This document shows positions 32,419-42,769 of a DNA stretch of 64,000 nt, one piece after another. The position numbers were made by a program, and so were the translations under genes. Source of the stretch: Candidatus Onthocola gallistercoris (GTDB lineage Bacteria > Bacillota > Clostridia > Lachnospirales > Lachnospiraceae); the NCBI GenBank assembly GCA_018715345.1, contig DVLT01000042.1:29242-93241 (forward strand), given 5' to 3'. Numbering within the stretch: position 1 is the first letter of the stretch; every line of letters starts with the position of its first letter. The notes below the pieces were generated by a model. It worked only from the letters and a program-made list of their open reading frames with translations. It did no database searches and was not told the origin of the DNA.

Positions 32419-35226
32419 TTAATCCTGTATGGTGATGCCGGAAACTTCTGCAGCTTCACGCTCACCTGTACTTTCTTCCTCCTCGTGGAATATATAGGCG
32501 ATCATATTTTTGGCCACACTTCCCGAGTTGGAGGAGCCATAACCAAAAGGCAGTACAACAGTGACGGTGACCTGAGGGTCGTCATAGGGCGCAAAGGAAA
32601 CGAACAGACCGTGGTCTGGGCGGCTGTAGTCTTCCTGGGCGGTCCCCGATTTACCGGCGACTTCCACTTCCAGATCAGAAAAGATGGAATAGAAAGAACC
32701 GTTGCCGATAACCTTGTACATACCGTTAAAAATAGCATCCCATGTGGACTCTTTAAAGTTTATATGATCCAACAGTTCCGGCGTGTAATCTTCGATCACA
32801 TTGCCGTCAGGATCCGTCAGTTTATCCAGGATGGACAGATCGTACAGATCCCCTCTGCTGGCCACTGCTGTCATATAACGGGCGATCTGGGACGGGGTAT
32901 AACTGTTCCTTGCCTGGCCGATGGATGAAAGGACTGAGTCGGTATCCGACATACTCGGCTCGATCTCCTCCAGTTCCACGCCGGACGTCCGGTCCAGTCC
33001 GAAAAGCCGCATATACTTCTGAAGCCTGGAAATGCCGTATTCGGAACTGTAATTGCCGTTTTCTGTTATACCGAGACGATATCCCACTTCATAGAAGAAA
33101 TAGTTGCAGGATTCTTTGATGGCATCTGTCACCTCTATGGAACCATGTCCCACTGTGGACCAACAGTTGGCTGAAGGTGAAACTTTATCAAAGGTGACCA
33201 GATCCGTGATATATGTATCTGTGGAAATGACACCCTCTTCAAGGCCGGCTGCAGCTGTGATCATCTTAAAGGTGGAACCGGGGGCAGTCCTTTGCATGGT
33301 TGCCCGGTTATACAGCGGCAGGGATTCATTTTCCAGCAGAGATGCGTAATAAGCGCTTTCGCGGATACGATTGGCATCGTATCCGGGATAGGATACCAGG
33401 GCCAACACTTCGCCGTTGTTGGGATCTGTCACCACCAGAGAACCGGAACAAGGATCCAGAGCCAACATATCCGGTGTGATCTGCAGCTTGGTGATCTTTT
33501 CGATCATAAAATCATAGCTGCTCATCGAACCTGCTACAAGCTGATCATAGGCATCATCCTTTTCAAGGACCCCTTGATCGTAAAGCAGCATACAGATCTG
33601 GATGCCGTTTATCGTCCCGTCCTCCAACATATAATGGTAGACGACTTTTTCAAAACTATGGTTTCCCTCCAGCTCCATGAGGATATATTCGGTCATGGCA
33701 TTATATATCTCTGAAGAATCCAGATAACTGCTGTCGATCTCCAGATTGTCGATATTGATCGCGCCGGCGCCGATGGCATAGTGAAGATATTCATAGAGAC
33801 TTGCCGTACCCACAGCCCATCTGGAGGGGACATCATCGGAAGATGACAGTTTGGACGTATCCAGGATATTTTCACTTTCTATTATATTTTCGATCAGTTC
33901 AATATATTCCCGTTCTTCATCGGTTACATTGTTATACGTATTGCTGTTCGTGCCGTTCATCAGATTCCGTACCTGTTCCAGCTTGGAATCCACAACAGAT
34001 GTGTAGCTGTTGTACATGGTTTTCTCCAGATCCGTGGCATCCTTTTCTTGGAAATGATCCAGATCGATGATACCATTGTCGATCAGCGCCGCATAAACGT
34101 CCTGCATATAGATCTTATCAGAAGCGCCGTCTTCCCTTTGGATATGTTCCAAAAGGATACCGGCGATCTCTTCTTCCAGAAGATCGTAAGCTTTCATCTG
34201 ATAATCTTTGTCAATACTCAGGTACAGATTGTCTCCGGGGACGGATTCGGTCCGGTCGGCCACCTCCAGGACACTTCCCAAACTGTTGACGTAAACCGTT
34301 TCACTGCCCTTTGTGCCGTGGAGTTGTTCCTCAAAGGTCTGTTCCAGGCCAGTCTTGCCGATGATGTCGCCTGAAGAATAGGAATCGTTTCCTGCTTCTT
34401 CGTAAGCTGCCAATTCTTCTTCCGATATCTCACCGCAGTAGCCGGTAATGTTGGAGAAATATTTACTATCGTCATATTGGCGCACATAGTCTTCCGCAAT
34501 GGTCACGCCGGGAAGATCCGCAGTATTTTCCTTGATCTTTGCCACCAGGGTGTCATTCACATCGGAAACAACGGTGACGGAAAGGTACTGCTCATACCGT
34601 TTCATGTACAGTTCATACCGGATAGCAGCGATTTTAAGTGCCCTTTCCCGGGAATAGCTGTCATCTATGCCAAACATGGAAGTGGTGTCGTCACCTTTGC
34701 ACATATAATTGAAAAGTTCTTCCGCCGTCACATTTTTCTGTTCATCTGTCAACTGGTCGATGCTGTCCAGACCGTAAACATTGCGGATGAAACGGAGCAG
34801 TGTATTGCCTGAGGCGGTAAAAGCCAGTGTGCCATCGTCATATAATTCAATGGGCAGGTTATTGATCGTTTCATAACCGCTCTCTTCCACCAGAGTGATC
34901 AGATGATCGATCATGGCATTCTGGGATGCGTTGTCCTCAAGTACGGAACTGTCTTCTATGGTGACATCATAGGCCAGACGGTTATAGGCCAGAAGTTTGC
35001 CGTTCCGGTCATAGATGGAGCCTCTGGCACTGGGCAGTTCGGTTTCTTTTTGGATACGATAGGTAAAACTTTCCAGATAATCCGCTCCGTGGATGATCTG
35101 GAGAGAAAAGGTTTTCTGTATCAAAAGCGCGAAAAGCACGACAAAAAAGATTCCAAGTACAACAATTCTTGATTGAAGGATACCGCTGAAGAAATTTTTG
35201 ATTTTGTTAAACAATCGCGTCGTCAC
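32419..35226 (-). CDS. class B penicillin-binding protein (PBP2/MrdA type) with a large insert
   Basis: The 935-residue protein has an N-terminal membrane helix, a dimerisation domain (~50-340), and the transpeptidase with SxxK at ~648 (APGSTFKM), SCN after it and KSGTAQ at ~857. The region ~345-580 is a long acidic insert between the pedestal and the transpeptidase start (SGSLVVTDPNNGEVLALVSY), which makes the protein about 250 residues longer than most PBP2. It cross-links lateral wall with RodA and MreBCD. It overlaps mreD by 20 bases. Confidence 0.9.
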   Translation of the reverse strand: MTTRLFNKIKNFFSGILQSRIVVLGIFFVVLFALLIQKTFSLQIIHGADYLESFTYRIQKETELPSARGSIYDRNGKLLAYNRLAYDVTIEDSSVLEDNASQNAMIDHLITLVEESGYETINNLPIELYDDGTLAFTASGNTLLRFIRNVYGLDSIDQLTDEQKNVTAEELFNYMCKGDDTTSMFGIDDSYSRERALKIAAIRYELYMKRYEQYLSVTVVSDVNDTLVAKIKENTADLPGVTIAEDYVRQYDDSKYFSNITGYCGEISEEELAAYEEAGNDSYSSGDIIGKTGLEQTFEEQLHGTKGSETVYVNSLGSVLEVADRTESVPGDNLYLSIDKDYQMKAYDLLEEEIAGILLEHIQREDGASDKIYMQDVYAALIDNGIIDLDHFQEKDATDLEKTMYNSYTSVVDSKLEQVRNLMNGTNSNTYNNVTDEEREYIELIENIIESENILDTSKLSSSDDVPSRWAVGTASLYEYLHYAIGAGAINIDNLEIDSSYLDSSEIYNAMTEYILMELEGNHSFEKVVYHYMLEDGTINGIQICMLLYDQGVLEKDDAYDQLVAGSMSSYDFMIEKITKLQITPDMLALDPCSGSLVVTDPNNGEVLALVSYPGYDANRIRESAYYASLLENESLPLYNRATMQRTAPGSTFKMITAAAGLEEGVISTDTYITDLVTFDKVSPSANCWSTVGHGSIEVTDAIKESCNYFFYEVGYRLGITENGNYSSEYGISRLQKYMRLFGLDRTSGVELEEIEPSMSDTDSVLSSIGQARNSYTPSQIARYMTAVASRGDLYDLSILDKLTDPDGNVIEDYTPELLDHINFKESTWDAIFNGMYKVIGNGSFYSIFSDLEVEVAGKSGTAQEDYSRPDHGLFVSFAPYDDPQVTVTVVLPFGYGSSNSGSVAKNMIAYIFHEEEESTGEREAAEVSGITIQD

Positions 35227-35719
35227 TTCCTTTGTTGATCAGTTTTCTGTCGATATAAAAAATCAGTCTGTATAGTAGGACCGCCAATATAAGGGTATAG
35301 ATCATCTCCGGCAGTATGATATGCAGAAAATAAAAGAGAAAATCCATTCTGCCCCGTGTCAGGAATGTGAGCAGATAGACGACGATCCCGTAAAAAGCAT
35401 CTGCAGCGCCGATGACCACCAGCGGCAGCGTCATATCTTCTTCATAAAAAATACGGTTCACATAGCCGGCAATATAGCCGATCAGGCACAGTATGAGGGC
35501 GTACAGGCCGAAATAGGATGCATAGATGGCATCATAAAGGATGCCGGAAAAAAAGCCGACCAGGCAGCCTTCTGTTTTGCCGCGGATCATACCGATGGAT
35601 GCGGTACAGATGACCAGAAGGTTGGGGGCGATACCGCCAAGCCTCAGATAGGAAAAGACGCCTGTCTGCAGGAGAAAGAAAACCAATATTAAAAGCGCAT
35701 AAGAAAAAAAACGTTTCAT
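35207..35719 (-). CDS. mreD: rod shape-determining protein MreD
   Basis: The 170-residue membrane protein has five or six helices and the family motif GGIAPNLLVICTASIG with GFFSGILYDAIYAS. It links MreC to the elongation machinery. Its start codon shares one base with the mreC stop and it overlaps PBP2, so mreC-mreD-PBP2 are translationally coupled. Confidence 0.9.
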   Translation of the reverse strand: MKRFFSYALLILVFFLLQTGVFSYLRLGGIAPNLLVICTASIGMIRGKTEGCLVGFFSGILYDAIYASYFGLYALILCLIGYIAGYVNRIFYEEDMTLPLVVIGAADAFYGIVVYLLTFLTRGRMDFLFYFLHIILPEMIYTLILAVLLYRLIFYIDRKLINKGSDDAIV

Positions 35720-36660
35720 CAGCTTTCTCCTTCCGTCTGGGTTTCCTCCGAAGATGGGGCGGACTCTGTATCGCCTGTCGTCTGCGTTTCGCTTTCGGAA
35801 GTGCTCTCATCCGAAATAAGATCCGATTTCAACTGGGTGATGACCATGACATTGGTGATGTTCTCAAAATTCACTTCCGGCGTCAGATGGGCAGACTGGG
35901 TCAGTTGGGAAGAATCGGATGTCACGTCGGTAATATAACCGATCAGAAGGCCGGGCAGAAATTTATCGCTGATATAGGATGTGACCACTTCGTCCCCATC
36001 CACAACTTCTGTATCACCGGAGATCAGTTCCACATCCAGAAGGCCGTTTTCCATAAGCTGGAGATCACCATTGATGATACACAGTTCGGACGACTTGCTG
36101 ATCATGCCGCTCACACTGCTGGTATCATCGATGATGGCCCGGACTGTGGAGTGATTGGCGGAAACATCCGTCACAATGCCCACTAGACCATTATCGGCAA
36201 TGACGTTCATGTCGACTTTGATGCCGTCATTGCTGCCCTTGTCGATGATGAAATTGTTATACCAGTTTCCCGCGTCTTTGCTGATGATGCGGGCGCCCAC
36301 CATGGGATAATCCGGATAAATTTCTTTCATATCGAGGAGATCCCGCAGTTCATCCAGCTCGGAAAGATTATTTTCCATGGAAGAAATCTGCGCCTCCAGT
36401 CTTTCGATCTGAGTATTCAAAGCTTCGTTTTCCGAGATCAGCTCATCCACCGTTTTCATCCGTTCCCTGTTCTTTTCAGTCCATTGTCCCAGACTGTTCA
36501 GTCCTTTTTCCATGGGTACAAGAAGGGATGTGATACCGCTTTGTATGCCCAGCTTCGCGCCTCCGTTCACGTAACTGAGGCCGATGAAAACCGCACAGAC
36601 TATGACGAGAAGAATCAGTAAATATCTTGATTTTATCGGCTTTCTTTTGTTTCTGTTCAT
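35719..36660 (-). CDS. mreC: rod shape-determining protein MreC
   Basis: The 313-residue protein has an N-terminal membrane helix (~12-30), a coiled coil (~65-105) and the paired beta-barrel domains with ARIISKDAGNWYNNFIIDKG and GLVGIVTDVSANHSTVRAI. The C-terminus is a Ser/Glu/Thr-rich tail (~280-313). MreC is the extracellular scaffold of the elongasome. Confidence 0.95.
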   Translation of the reverse strand: MNRNKRKPIKSRYLLILLVIVCAVFIGLSYVNGGAKLGIQSGITSLLVPMEKGLNSLGQWTEKNRERMKTVDELISENEALNTQIERLEAQISSMENNLSELDELRDLLDMKEIYPDYPMVGARIISKDAGNWYNNFIIDKGSNDGIKVDMNVIADNGLVGIVTDVSANHSTVRAIIDDTSSVSGMISKSSELCIINGDLQLMENGLLDVELISGDTEVVDGDEVVTSYISDKFLPGLLIGYITDVTSDSSQLTQSAHLTPEVNFENITNVMVITQLKSDLISDESTSESETQTTGDTESAPSSEETQTEGES

Positions 36661-36675
36661 ATAAAATGCCTCTCT

Positions 36676-37698
36676 TTAGCTGAATATGGATTCTTTTATG
36701 GAATAAGCCAGTCCGGAAAGGGAAGGTTCGGACATGATCTTTGTCAGTCCACGTACGGTGCTTTCCAGCGGATGTTCCGACATCTGGATGGGTAAAGCCA
36801 ACTCCTGTTTAAGATAGGTTTCCAGATTTTCTGTCTGGCTGACGCCGCCGGTCACATGGATCCCTGTACTGAGTATGGAATGGATCACCTCTGGAGGTAT
36901 CCGTTCCAAAAGCGACCGGACCGAAGCTGTGATCTCTTTTAAGATCCGCCGGACACAGGCACAGATGACCCGGGAATCCACTGCTGCTTCAGCGGGAAGT
37001 CCGGTCACCATATCCCGCCCAAGGACCTTTTGGGTGGATCGGCCGCCTAAAATAGCCGAGCCGAGGGAAAGCTTCAGAGACTCGGCCGTTTTTCTTCCGA
37101 TCAGCAGATTATACCGGGTTTTAACCTCGAGTTGGATCTGATCATCGATGGTATTACCGCCCATCTTCAGCAGACGACTCAGTACGATACCACCTTGGGC
37201 CAGGATGGAAACCTCTGTTGTTCCGGCGCCCATATCGATTACCATGACCCCGGGAGAATGGAGAAGATCTACACCTTCTCCCACAACAGCCGCCATGGGT
37301 TTTTCAACGATAAAGGCATCTTTTGATTTGAACTGGGAACTTAGCGCCACATCAAAAAATGCCCGTTTTTCCACTTCTGTCACATCTGAAGGCACTGAAA
37401 AATAAAAGGCATTGCCAGATATAAAGCCGTTGCTGCATTTTGCCTTTTTCAAGAAAAGATCCAGGATCTGTTTCATATCCGTCAGGCCAGCGATCACCCC
37501 TTGGAAAATGGGATAAGTGATCCGGATATTATCAGACGCCCGCTCGTATATATCGTATGCCGCATCTCCGAAGGCGACGATCTCCTGCTTTTTCTTTGCA
37601 GCCACCAGGTTTTTTTCACATAGAATCATTCCCTGGGGGAAATGACTCAGCTTGATATTTTCAGTGCCCAAATCCAGGCCATATTTTTGTACAGCCAT
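36676..37698 (-). CDS. mreB: MreB/Mbl family actin-like protein, divergent
   Basis: The 340-residue protein has the actin-fold phosphate loops DLGTENIKLSHF (~9) and DMGAGTTEVSIL (~158), and a C-terminal STGIHVTGGVS. The N-terminal loop is more divergent than in Bacillus MreB, which has DLGTANTLVY. Gene order with mreC and mreD supports MreB rather than a chaperone. It polymerises under the membrane to steer wall synthesis. Confidence 0.9.
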   Translation of the reverse strand: MAVQKYGLDLGTENIKLSHFPQGMILCEKNLVAAKKKQEIVAFGDAAYDIYERASDNIRITYPIFQGVIAGLTDMKQILDLFLKKAKCSNGFISGNAFYFSVPSDVTEVEKRAFFDVALSSQFKSKDAFIVEKPMAAVVGEGVDLLHSPGVMVIDMGAGTTEVSILAQGGIVLSRLLKMGGNTIDDQIQLEVKTRYNLLIGRKTAESLKLSLGSAILGGRSTQKVLGRDMVTGLPAEAAVDSRVICACVRRILKEITASVRSLLERIPPEVIHSILSTGIHVTGGVSQTENLETYLKQELALPIQMSEHPLESTVRGLTKIMSEPSLSGLAYSIKESIFS

Positions 37699-37741
37699 TT
37701 TACAACTCCTTTATATCATATCTAAAACAGATAAGTATCAT

Positions 37742-38443
37742 TTAACAAAATATACCGTCAGCATATAAACTCCGGTAATGATCACCGCCCACGATGACAT
37801 GATCTTTCAGGGGAATGCCGAGTATATCGCCGGCCTCCCGTACCCTATGGGTCAGACGCAGATCCGCCTGGCTGGGTGTGGGATCACCGCTGGGGTGATT
37901 ATGTACAAGGATGATGGAAACCGCTTCCCTGCGTACGGCTTCTATAAAAATTTCTCTGGGATCAGCCTGAGCAGAAAGTATAGTCCCTTTAGATAAAACA
38001 TATTCACCGATCATCCGGTTCTTGGCATCCAGAAATACGAGGATCACATGCTCCTGTCGGTAACCGCGCATCACTGAGGCATAGTAACTGCCAACGGATT
38101 CGGCTGACAAAAATTCCCGGCGTTTTGGAAGGGCCGCCCGAGCCAGTCTTCCAGACAGTTCGATCACAGCCAGTATCTGTACTGCTTTAACACATCCGAT
38201 ACCGGGGATCGATGTCAGATCCCGATATGAAAGTTTCAAAAGACCATCCAATCCGCACTTTTCATCAGAAAAATGTAAGATCCTGTCTGCCAGCTCCAAG
38301 ACATCCTGCTGGGATGTCCCGGTCCTTAAAAGGATGGCAAGCAATTCCGTCTCAGACAACCTGTCCGCTCCAAGGCGGCGGCACTTTTCATAGGGACGTT
38401 CATCCTTTGGTAAATGATGGATCATATGCCTGTTCTCTTTCAT
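37742..38443 (-). CDS. radC: RadC family JAB-domain protein
   Basis: The 233-residue protein has N-terminal helix-hairpin-helix elements (SIPGIGCVKAVQILAVIEL) and a JAMM metalloprotease-like motif VHNHPSGDPTPSQAD. Despite its name, a repair role is unproven. It lies 43 bases before mreB, a conserved Firmicutes order, and probably starts the transcript. Confidence 0.93.
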   Translation of the reverse strand: MKENRHMIHHLPKDERPYEKCRRLGADRLSETELLAILLRTGTSQQDVLELADRILHFSDEKCGLDGLLKLSYRDLTSIPGIGCVKAVQILAVIELSGRLARAALPKRREFLSAESVGSYYASVMRGYRQEHVILVFLDAKNRMIGEYVLSKGTILSAQADPREIFIEAVRREAVSIILVHNHPSGDPTPSQADLRLTHRVREAGDILGIPLKDHVIVGGDHYRSLYADGIFC

Positions 38444-38609
38444 GTTTCTGTCCTTTCCGGCAAAATGATTTACATAATAATTTTATGGTAAACCATTTTT
38501 CTAAAACCTCAACATAAAAGAAACACGTATACGATTTTATAGTATCATAAATCAGGGGCATTGTATACCCTGGTTCCGGTATTATTCCGTGAACAATCTG
38601 TGTTTTGCC

Positions 38610-39890
38610 TCAACAGGGAAGCACTGCGAGCCCCTTTTCCACCAGCTTTTCCAAAGACATCATGATACCGAATTTGGCATGGGGCCAGGTGAGTCCGCCC
38701 TGGAAATAAACGGCATAAGGTGGTTTTATGGGGGCATCCGCCGACAATTCGATGGAGGAGCCGGACACAAAGGCGCCGGCGGCCATGATCACGTCACAGT
38801 CATATCCTGGCATGGCCCACGGTTCCGGATCCACAAAACTGTCCACTGGAGCAGCCGCCTGGATACCTTTACAAAATTGGATGACCCGCTCGGCGTTTCC
38901 CAGTAAGACAGCCTGGATGATGTCATGCCGGGACTCGGTACCGTCAGGCACCACCCCAAAGCCCAGTTTTTCATATATATTCGCAGCAAAGATGGCGCCC
39001 TTTAATGCGCCGGCAGTGACGGTGGGCGCCAGGAACAGTCCTTGGAAAAAGGAACGGTTCACTGACAGGCTGGCCCCCAATTCCTTTCCAAGGCCGGGGG
39101 CTGTCAGTCTGTATGCCGCCCGCTCTACACAATCCTTCCGGCCGACGATATAGCCGCCGATGGGCGCCAGGCCGCCGCCGGGATTTTTGATCAATGAACC
39201 CACGCACATATCCGCTCCCACGTCGGTGGGTTCGATGGTTTCAACAAATTCTCCATAGCAGTTGTCCACCATACAGATCACATCCGGCTTGATGGATTTG
39301 ATAAAAGCGATCAATTCTCCGATCTGCCGGACTGAAAAAGTAGGTCTGGGCTGATAGCCTTTGGAACGCTGGATGGTGACCAGCCGGGTTTTTTCATGGA
39401 TGGCCTTTTGGATGTTTTCATAGTCGAAGCTGCCATCTTCCAGCAAGTCCACTTGACGATAGGAAACGCCGTATTCAGCCAGTGAACCTGTCTGAGGCCG
39501 GATCCCGATCACACCTTCCAATGTGTCGTAAGGTTTCCCTGCCGGTGATAAAAGTTCATCCCCTGGTCTGAGATTTCCGGACAAGGCGATGGCCAAAGCA
39601 TGGGTGCCGCAGGTGATATGGGGACGTACCAAAGCGTCCTCCGTATGGAAGATATCCGCATAAACCCGTTCCAGCGTATCCCTCCCCAGATCGTCGTAAC
39701 CATAGCCTGTGGACGACTGGAAACAGCCTTCGCTGACTTTATTTTTCTGCATGGCCAGCAGTACCTTCATCTGATTATATTCTGCCACCTCATCAATGGC
39801 TTTAAACCTGCTTTCCAGGCTTTTCTCGATTTCGCGGCAATATGCCAGCACATCTTTGCGGATTCCCGCCTGTTCATATATATCGCTCAT
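38610..39890 (-). CDS. methionine gamma-lyase family PLP protein (aluminium-resistance type)
   Basis: The 426-residue protein belongs to PF06838, PLP-dependent enzymes annotated as aluminium resistance or methionine gamma-lyase-like. A PLP-enzyme core is visible, with DNCYGEFVE and the Lys in GSLIKNPGGGLAP. The real substrate is unsettled. It overlaps miaA by four bases; in Bacillus the same gene (ynbB) lies near miaA and hfq, and hfq is absent here. Confidence 0.86.
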   Translation of the reverse strand: MSDIYEQAGIRKDVLAYCREIEKSLESRFKAIDEVAEYNQMKVLLAMQKNKVSEGCFQSSTGYGYDDLGRDTLERVYADIFHTEDALVRPHITCGTHALAIALSGNLRPGDELLSPAGKPYDTLEGVIGIRPQTGSLAEYGVSYRQVDLLEDGSFDYENIQKAIHEKTRLVTIQRSKGYQPRPTFSVRQIGELIAFIKSIKPDVICMVDNCYGEFVETIEPTDVGADMCVGSLIKNPGGGLAPIGGYIVGRKDCVERAAYRLTAPGLGKELGASLSVNRSFFQGLFLAPTVTAGALKGAIFAANIYEKLGFGVVPDGTESRHDIIQAVLLGNAERVIQFCKGIQAAAPVDSFVDPEPWAMPGYDCDVIMAAGAFVSGSSIELSADAPIKPPYAVYFQGGLTWPHAKFGIMMSLEKLVEKGLAVLPC

Positions 39891-40828
39891 AAGGCCAACT
39901 CCTTTTTGATCTGTCGTATTAGTTCATTCAGCACCGCTTCTTCGCCTTCAAATGCATCTTTCTGTATCCACCGCACATCCCGTTCCCGTTTAAACCAGGT
40001 GAGCTGGCGTTTGGCAAAGTGACGGGTATCCCTTTTTATGATGCGTACAGCTTCTTCCAGACTGCATGCTCCATCCAGATAGTCAAACAGTTCTTTATAT
40101 CCAAGTCCTTGCATGGAAACCATATCTTTTGTATATCCGGCGGCTTTTAACCGGGCCACTTCCATTTCCAAGCCTTCTTCCATCATGCTGTCCACTCGGC
40201 GGTCGATCCGGTCGTACAATATCTGGCGGTCACTGTTTAAGACAAAATACAGAAAATGATAGGGTGATTCTCTACGGCTTTGTTCTGCATTGTGACTGGA
40301 AATGGGCCGGTTATGGATATGGTAATATTCCAACGCCCGGATGATGCGTTTCACATTGTGGGGATGGATGGCTTGTGCGGATGCCGGATCCACCGCCTCA
40401 AGCATCCGGTGGAGTTTTTCGCTGCCATCTGTCTGTATCAATGTTTCCAACTGTTTTCTGTAGGATGGATCGTCCCCTTCGTTTTCAAAATCAATATCAT
40501 ATAGCAACGCCTGGATATAAAAGCCGGTCCCGCCCACGATGATGGGAAGATGTCCACGACTGTATATACCTTCCAAGGCCTCTCTGGCTTTTTGCTGGAA
40601 TATGACCACATTAAACGGTTCGTCTGGTTCGAGTATGTCGATGAGATGATGGGGGATCCCTTCCATCTCATCAGCCTTGATCTTGGCTGTGCCGATATCC
40701 ATATGTTTATATACCTGCATGGAATCGGCAGAAATGATCTCACCGTCCAGCTTTTCTGCCAGTCCGATGGACAACGCGGTTTTGCCCACAGCAGTGGGGC
40801 CGGTCAATATGATCAATGGTCGTTTCAT
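39887..40828 (-). CDS. miaA: tRNA dimethylallyltransferase
   Basis: The 313-residue protein has the P-loop GPTAVGKTALSIGLAE, the DSMQVYKHMDIGTAK segment and HHLIDILEP. It adds a dimethylallyl group to A37 of UNN-reading tRNAs. MiaB, which acts on its product, is encoded at 51497-52975. It follows mutS-mutL as in many bacteria. Confidence 0.96.
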   Translation of the reverse strand: MKRPLIILTGPTAVGKTALSIGLAEKLDGEIISADSMQVYKHMDIGTAKIKADEMEGIPHHLIDILEPDEPFNVVIFQQKAREALEGIYSRGHLPIIVGGTGFYIQALLYDIDFENEGDDPSYRKQLETLIQTDGSEKLHRMLEAVDPASAQAIHPHNVKRIIRALEYYHIHNRPISSHNAEQSRRESPYHFLYFVLNSDRQILYDRIDRRVDSMMEEGLEMEVARLKAAGYTKDMVSMQGLGYKELFDYLDGACSLEEAVRIIKRDTRHFAKRQLTWFKRERDVRWIQKDAFEGEEAVLNELIRQIKKELAL

Positions 40829-40854
40829 ATATACCTCCGCTCTGTCAGCAAGAA

Positions 40855-40880
40855 GCGAATCCAGAAATCACTGGATTCGC
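40855..40880 (-). repeat. hairpin overlapping the mutL stop codon
   Basis: GCGAATCCAG / CTGGATTCGC (40855-40864 and 40871-40880) is a perfect 10-bp stem that includes the last mutL codons. On the minus strand it has no T-tract; a T-tract follows on the plus strand, where no gene reads through. It may act as an mRNA processing or stability element between mutL and miaA. Confidence 0.45.
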
Positions 40881-42763
40881 CTGAATTTTTTTTCGAGTTC
40901 GTATTTTGACATGGCTATGATGGTCGGTCTGCCGTGGGGACAGGTATATGGATTCTCTGCCTCCAGAAGTTCGCCGATGAGCGCATCCGCTTCGGCAAAA
41001 GTAAGGGACTGATTCCCTTTAACAGCAGCCTTGCAAGCCATGGTTGCAATTCTATCACTAATCATAGAATAATTCAAGGTGTGAGTTTCGTCTCCGAGGC
41101 TGTCCAATACCTGGATGACCATCTCTTTAGCGTCAAATCCATACAGTTCCACCGGTACGCCCCGGACAGCATACTCCCTTCCGCCAAACGATTCGATCTC
41201 AAACCCCATCTCCCCGAAAGCTTGAGAAAATTGGTGAAATACGTTTTCCTGGGCGGAGGTGAGGGTGAGGATAATGGGAGGCATCAGCTGTTGGCTGTCC
41301 GGTTTTCGTTCCCGGAAGCGCTTCATGATCTTTTCATACAGCACCTTTTCATGGGCTGCATGCTGGTCGATGATGAACAGTTTATCTTTATATTCCACCA
41401 TCCAGTAAGTTTTAAACACCTGTCCGATCAGATGATGTTCTTTACGCGCCTCTTCTTTTAAAAGGCCTGTTTCCTCCGGCTCTTCCGGGAAAAGGGAATA
41501 TTGTACAGCCTTTTGGCTGATGGGATCCGGAATGGGGGATGGCGTATCGTCAGCAGGGAGGGCAGAACGTCTGGCGTCGGACCGGATGCTGCCGCTGTTT
41601 CCGATGGCTGTTTTTTGCGCGGGTTCTCTCTGTTGCCTGGCTTCAGGCGGTGCGCTGTAAGTCTTTATAAACTGCTCCAGCCTTTTTTTCTTTTCAAAGG
41701 GTTCCGGGATATTCCGGGAAACTTCCGGCCGCTGGCGTTTTTCCTCCTTATCCGGCGTAGCATTTACGATCAATTCCCTTTGGGACAGAACCTTTCTCAA
41801 TGTGTCGAAAACCATCTGATATACCTGTTCGGCATTGTTAAACCGAACCTCCATCTTTGTGGGATGGACATTCACATCCATCCGCTCCATATCCATGGTC
41901 AGATGAAGGACGGTGAATGGAAACTTGTGGATCATGACATATGTCTTAAATGCATCTTCGATGGCTTTTGTCACGATCGGACTTTTAATATAACGGCCAT
42001 TGATGAAATAATTTTCAAAACTCCTATTTCCCCTGCATATGATGGGCTTTCCAATATAGCCTTGGATGCGGATCTCCTGATCTTCTTCGTCCACTGCGAG
42101 CAACTGGGAGGCAATATCCCTTCCATAAATATGGTAGATGATATCTTTGAGCCGTCCATTTCCGGAAGTATTCAGCCGGTTTTGCTTCTGCTGTATATAT
42201 TTAAAAGAAATGTCCGGATGGGACATGGCCAGCCGTTCGATCAGACTGGACACATAGCCTGCTTCCGTTGTATTGGATTTTAAAAATTTTCTCCGGGCAG
42301 GTGTGTTATAAAACAGGTGCCGCACGATGAATGTGGTTCCCTCTGGACAGCCGATCTCCTCAAAGACCTTTTCTTCTCCACCATCTATGCAGTACCGACA
42401 GCCGGTCATGCTGTGGGCAGTCTTTGTCAGAAGTTCCACCTGGGCCACAGCGGCAATACTTGAAAGAGCTTCACCGCGAAATCCGAGGGACGCTATAGTC
42501 CGTAAATCTTCAATGGAACGGATCTTACTGGTGGCATGGCGAAGGAAAGCCGGACGGATATCGTCCTTTTCCATCCCACTCCCATTGTCCGTCACCCGCA
42601 GCAAGGAAATGCCGCCGTCTGCTATTTCCACGGTTATGGCTGTGGCGCCGGCGTCAATGGCGTTCTCCACCAATTCTTTCACAACAGAAGAAGGCCGTTC
42701 CACCACCTCTCCCGCTGCGATCTGGTTGACAGTCTCGCCGTCAAGTATTTGTATCTTACCCAT
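40868..42763 (-). CDS. mutL: DNA mismatch repair protein MutL
   Basis: The 631-residue protein has the GHKL ATPase motifs ENAIDAGA, DNGSGM and the Ser-rich lid, a linker (~330-435) and a C-terminal dimerisation domain. That domain carries the metal motif IIDQHAAHEKVLYEKI, which marks MutL with its own nickase activity, as expected without MutH. It starts six bases after mutS. Confidence 0.96.
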   Translation of the reverse strand: MGKIQILDGETVNQIAAGEVVERPSSVVKELVENAIDAGATAITVEIADGGISLLRVTDNGSGMEKDDIRPAFLRHATSKIRSIEDLRTIASLGFRGEALSSIAAVAQVELLTKTAHSMTGCRYCIDGGEEKVFEEIGCPEGTTFIVRHLFYNTPARRKFLKSNTTEAGYVSSLIERLAMSHPDISFKYIQQKQNRLNTSGNGRLKDIIYHIYGRDIASQLLAVDEEDQEIRIQGYIGKPIICRGNRSFENYFINGRYIKSPIVTKAIEDAFKTYVMIHKFPFTVLHLTMDMERMDVNVHPTKMEVRFNNAEQVYQMVFDTLRKVLSQRELIVNATPDKEEKRQRPEVSRNIPEPFEKKKRLEQFIKTYSAPPEARQQREPAQKTAIGNSGSIRSDARRSALPADDTPSPIPDPISQKAVQYSLFPEEPEETGLLKEEARKEHHLIGQVFKTYWMVEYKDKLFIIDQHAAHEKVLYEKIMKRFRERKPDSQQLMPPIILTLTSAQENVFHQFSQAFGEMGFEIESFGGREYAVRGVPVELYGFDAKEMVIQVLDSLGDETHTLNYSMISDRIATMACKAAVKGNQSLTFAEADALIGELLEAENPYTCPHGRPTIIAMSKYELEKKFRRIQ

Positions 42764-42769
42764 AAATTA

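Noticed and set aside
40855..40880. Plus-strand terminator opposite mutL
   Set aside because: A T-run follows the stem on the plus strand, but no plus-strand gene is present upstream; kept as a repeat only.
41501..42283. 260-codon plus-strand frame opposite mutL
   Set aside because: mutL is unambiguous on the other strand; no domain or start signal in this frame.
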